A DNA stretch of 64,000 bases from Sipunculus nudus. Taxonomy: Eukaryota > Annelida > Sipuncula > Golfingiida > Sipunculidae. The position numbers and the translations under genes are program-made. Positions 59,315 to 64,000 of this stretch are shown here, piece after piece (the stretch's first letter is position 1; each line of letters starts with the position of its first letter). The notes below the pieces were generated by a model that had not been told where the DNA came from, made no database searches, and saw only the letters and a list, made by a program, of their open reading frames with translations. The stretch is taken from NCBI GenBank assembly GCA_026874595.1, contig CM049314.1, positions 31,011,729 to 31,075,728 of the forward strand. The letters are read 5' to 3'.

Positions 59315-59391
<77 letters not shown>
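59315..59391. repeat. compound (CT)n(TA)n microsatellite
   Basis: CT dinucleotides to about 59362, then TA dinucleotides to 59391. Confidence 0.95.
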
Positions 59392-59394
<3 letters not shown>

Positions 59395-61721
59395 AATTAG
59401 TTAAAAATGTTACCCTTACTTTGGGTAGTAGCAAAATAGGTCCTAATCATCAATTTTGACCTGCTGAATCGAATAATTTTGTCATTTCGAGTCTCGTTTT
59501 AAATAATATAATGCTTATATTTTGAGTATTAAATAGATTTTTTTTGCCTGAAGCACATCAAGATTATGGTGTGTATATTCGATTGAAACGGAAGCGGATT
59601 CATTTTTATGTTTTCTTTATTTAATTTTAATCCAATCTTAATTTAAATATTTTCCCTAAACCCTGAATTTAATATTGAAATAAAAAAAAATAAATATAAG
59701 TATGAAAACAATAGTTGTAATAAGATTTTGCATAAGATATAATGAGAGAAATCTTAACAAATATTGCTGGACAATTACATTTCCCGTTTATAGCCAAAAT
59801 TAGGTTGTATATAGTGTATTTAAGCTCTCTTCATTTAATTTTAAAACTTTTATACATAAGCTCTATTATTGTAGCCGGCAGCAAAGCAGTACTTTTCCAC
59901 ACAAACGGCACGGACAATTCATATCGACATTATGCCAAAAAATGGTAATAAAATCATTAATAATATTACAAAATTAACAGATTTTGATAGACAGAAACTA
60001 ATGAAATGGTGTCATAACATTTCGGAATTTAACTTAAAACATGGACGTGGGATATACCCGTCTTTTTTAAACCCGCGGGACAGCAGGAACATTTTTATTA
60101 ATTTAAAAAATTAATATCATGAACACCCTTTTTTGTATATTTTTTCCAACCACCCTCTATTGAAATTCTAGTTAAATGTTTTGCTAAAGTAAAACTGTCA
60201 CATCAAAATTTTCTCGGAAAGTTATAAATTACATTTAATGTATACATTAGCATTTTGTGTTAGTTTTGCACTGTGTCCGACAGGACAGCAAAACTGAAAT
60301 GTGATTATACCATTAAAAGATAATCTTATTTGTATTTTTACTGTGGCTAGAATTATTTTATTAAATTTTGAATTAATCAATAAAGTGTAAGTATACATTG
60401 AAAAAAGAACCGGATTGTGGACAAATTTCAGGCAATTGTCTTTATGTGGAAAAGCTGCCAAACCAGTGGAGAGCATAGTTTATGTTTAACTTTTTAAATT
60501 AACAAATTGTCTTCTTTGATTTTATAGTAATTTGTGTGAAATCTACAGCTATTGTTCCCAGGTCACCTGATTACTAATTGACATGATTACTGACCCTTAT
60601 TTGTTGGGATCATAAGTTCAGCCGGATGCAGAGTTGGACAATTGCATATTGGACAGTCACTGTTTATACAAGATTAAAGGTTAAAACTAATTGATGAGGC
60701 AGATAACTAAATCAGGTAATAATATGGATTCATATTATATCACTGTCAACATTTTCTTTCACATTCAATTTAGCCTGCTTTAGAATTTATAGGAGGTCCT
60801 TTCTTTTGTGAATTTACATTAAAAACTATTATCTGTTCCTAGAAGCGTCTCAGGTAAAATCATAACTAAGATAGAAAAATAAAACTGAAAGGTAACGAAC
60901 TAATTATTCTTCATATAGACAGGTTTTGTTTCTTTTAGCTCCGATGACCTCCGGACTTAGTTGCGTGACTTGTCAAACGAGACTTTGCGTGATTTTACTT
61001 AAAATTGCCCTTAGGGCCGCAATATTATGTTATGCCATAATATTTCGAAACTAATTTTTCATTTTTGAGAATGGGTGATGCAGCTTAAATCCACTTAAAT
61101 ATAATTTTTTTGCCATTCCTCCAAATTTTAACCAATATCATGTTATTTTTATTGAAGCATCTGAAACTAAAATCTGCTTTTTCCTGAAGACACTAGGCGT
61201 TATTTTCCCGTTCTGATGGTAACATGAAGATTATTGTTCTACCTCTGTTACAGGGCACAGTTCTGCAGTAACGCATAAAGTCGGTATGTATCTATTTTCC
61301 TTTAAAACCTTCTGTTTTCTATAAAAACATTGGTCGAAGGTCAACTTTCATGTCATTGGAAAACCATAAATAATCAAACTTCGTCGTATCCACAAAACTG
61401 CAGCTCATTTTATTCATCTCTCCTTTGTCCAAACAATGAACGAACCTGCGAGCCGTGATTGTTTTCTTTGTACGTCTGCTCTCTGTTGGTCGGCCACATT
61501 TTAACATCAGCAAAACTACATGAATATATCAATTTGTGTTTATTCATCCGAAATCGGGTTATTCATTTTAACATTACTGATGGTCCCCCATCTGTCTGTT
61601 CGTCTGCCTGTCTAATTTTGGCAAGCGCTCGACCTCTGGTCGTCTAATTTTTTGTTTCGATTTATAGGGCAAAACTATTCAATTTCTCTCCCAATTTCTC
61701 TCTTCGCTCTTTCTCTCCCAT

Positions 61722-61724
<3 letters not shown>
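59392..61724. other. AT-rich spacer
   Basis: No gene supported. Two short consecutive open frames (59742-59948 and 59932-60114) lie here. The second (TDFDRQKLMKWCHNISEFNL..., ending NIFINLKN) has a protein-like composition but matches nothing I know. Confidence 0.4.

Positions 61725-61776
<52 letters not shown>
61725..61776. repeat. (CT)n microsatellite
   Basis: Pure CT tract within a wider TCTCTC-rich stretch that continues in pieces to about 61850. Confidence 0.95.
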
Positions 61777-61780
<4 letters not shown>

Positions 61781-64000
61781 CGACTGACACGGAGGCAAAT
61801 GCTCATATCCTTGACTTTAATTATACTCTCTCTCTCTCGTTCTTTCTTTTGTTTAGAAATCTTTTGGCAGATGAAAATTCTAAAATCTTCACTTTATTAA
61901 CTGTCTCTATTTCTCGTTAAAATAAGTTTTCTTTTTACTGTTCATTCAATAAAACTGAACAAATTATTATTAGAGGATTGAACTATATCAATGATATCAT
62001 ATCTCAATTGACTTAAGAATATGAAGTTGACTATCAAAAATCTGATTATCACCCTTGCATTCATAATTCATTCCTTACGATAAATTGAACCAAAGGTATA
62101 CAGAAGCAGAGTGAAGCAAAGCATTTATTTCTTAACGTTACAACACGTGTTAAAAAGGATTTTCAGATAATATTGCAGGCTGTGAAATAGCAATGTTGTT
62201 TAAACAGAATATTCAGATAAAATGTGCATGAAAAAAGAACGGATACCTCCAAATACTTAAGTATTGCTTTGTTTATGTATGTATGACACTCTTTGACTGA
62301 TATTACCACCAAAATGCATAGAATTGGTTGTAAAGACAAGACCTGAACTATACACGTATATTCAAAGCATACGAACTGCACATAGTGTACTAATGAAAAG
62401 GGTAAGACTATTGCAAATGGATAGCCCCCCCCCCAAGAAAAGCTAATCTAAAAACATTAATCCAAGAACCACATAAAAGAAAATCTGCACACAATTCCAT
62501 TGTCTCAGAACGAACGATTCCTGCTTGCGCCTTCACCGTACACATTAGCACTTTTGTTTTTGTTTTTCTTTTTTTTGTCAAATAAGTGTGTCTAATCATT
62601 TGAATATGACCGGTAGACCTGATTCATAGTTAACGTAACATATTGTGTATTAATGCATTTATTGTCAGCAACAATAAAGAACAAAAAACATAAATAACAT
62701 TCAGATGAGGGGCTTCAGCGAAAACATGACTGTTTCACCATTTCAATTGCATTGGGGAGGCATAGTTGATAACCAGCATGTAGTAGGAGACAAACATGTA
62801 TACTTGGATATTCTTATAGCATATTTATCATATACGTATGCTTTATTGTACACAAGTAGTCATAAGCATAGTCAATAAGTAAATAATGTGATAAGGCAAA
62901 ATTATATGTTGCAAAGGTAAGGTTATGCATATCATTCTTAATGAGAATAGCCATCATCAATACTAAATCTGAATCCAACTTTATGCTATGCATCATTAAA
63001 TGTTTATAAATAAATGTTCATTATTAAAAATGTTGATTTGACCCCTTGATTTGATTTTTTTTATTAAATGTAAAATAAAAGAAGATAAAGAAAATTTGGC
63101 AAGTATAGAAAATACACGGATTAACAAGGAAAATCCAAAATATATGATAAACTGACGATATCAATTGTTCAGTCATCCCAGATGAATCATACTGAAGTTA
63201 ATTTTGAATGGATAAGGCTTGTGATAACTTTTTAGTTTAGGTCGTGTTCAGCATGTTTTGATGAAAATGAAAAACATCATGTAAAATACTTGGATTTTAC
63301 AAGTACTAGAACAGTATGCAACAAGATACATTATATCTAAACGGTTATGGCAATTGTGATCAGGTAATTCAAGCAAAGCGATCGAGATACCATCTATTAG
63401 CGGATGACAAATCAACGTGCGCCTAACATACATTGGTCAATCTATTTGTAAATATTTGCTGATAATCCTAGAATATTCTAACTCTTCATTGATTATTTTT
63501 GTAAAAAGGAAATACATTGAAGATACAAACTATCTTAACTAAACATGTGCTCTGTGCCATCTGTTCATCGAATACGTCATGTGTTAAAGCAAGCTAAAAT
63601 GTTGACGCAAATTATAATTATTTATCAATAAAAGTAATTTTCATCCGTCACAAATGAATAACAGGCTTAATCCTAATTTATATGATTTCTTTCAATCTAT
63701 ATATAAGCTTATTCAACACCTTAGTCATATAATATTTTCCCATGTATAAAGAGAGTGTGCAGACAGCGATACAGGACTAAAGCTTCATTCAAACATCAAC
63801 AACATTTACCACAGAAATTAATTGTGCCCTTTGCTTATATGCTAGTTTACACTGAAAAAAAGATATAAAGTTTATTTGTCATTTACGTTTTCATAACTTG
63901 ACTAATTTTTACTACTTTGCAATATCAGGCCATGTATGTTAAATCCTCCTGTTGTTTCAGTGCAATGTTTGATGGATTAAATCTGTTTATCAGGGATTGT
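61777..64000. other. AT-rich spacer to the window end
   Basis: No coding region, RNA gene or defined repeat seen. A short C-run lies near 62426. Confidence 0.5.

Overview
The window is AT-rich eukaryotic DNA. Large introns or intergenic spacers, dense dispersed repeats, many (TA)n and (CT)n microsatellites and homopolymeric G/C runs make a prokaryote or virus very unlikely. Degenerate modules built around TGACCTTGACCTTTGACC with GGACAGACAGAC tails, a tRNA-type SINE, an APE-type LINE relic and divergent membrane UDP-glycosyltransferases together suggest a marine bivalve or related mollusc. That assignment is an inference; there is no marker gene.

Only two convincing host protein-coding genes are visible. 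Both are UDP-glycosyltransferase (UGT) family members, each in one large uninterrupted coding exon, pointing towards each other across about 12 kb. The plus-strand copy (35999-37549, 516 aa) keeps the catalytic His42/Asp151 pair. The minus-strand copy (49436-50953, 505 aa) has Asp and Gly at the aligned positions and may be a pseudoenzyme. Both end in a transmembrane helix and a KxKxx ER-retrieval tail. A short signal-peptide-like exon at 33114-33153 with a good donor would join the plus-strand gene in frame.

Layout. 1-8950 and about 14660-23860 are two direct copies of a roughly 9 kb segmental duplication. Each carries the same ordered set of TCGGCCGA-rich inverted-repeat elements, a (TA)n tract, an RT scrap, a SINE and a TGACCTTGACC module, plus copy-specific small tandem duplications. 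The spacer between them holds a 5'-truncated LINE (9133-12478, minus). 24.5-25.6 kb has another element fragment and a DIRS-like reverse transcriptase pseudogene. 26.98-27.93 kb is an inverted-ended element with internal 145-bp repeats. 28.7 kb has an isolated CRE-CRE-TATA promoter-like cluster. 34.5 kb has a small MITE. Between the UGTs lie an ACT-triplet tract, a second exact 145-bp tandem array, a CTGCAG-bearing minisatellite with a 441-bp higher-order period, a pair of identical 112-bp repeats with splice-junction-like boundaries, and an ORF1p-type retrotransposon relic next to a set of inverted repeats. Right of the second UGT are a pogo/Tigger-like element (52450-53677, TA duplication, psq-type DNA-binding ORF) and two more degenerate repeat modules. 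57.6-64 kb is AT-rich DNA with microsatellites and no gene I can support.

Apart from the two UGTs nothing forms a pathway. The UGTs would act in the ER membrane, transferring sugar from UDP-sugars to small lipophilic acceptors.
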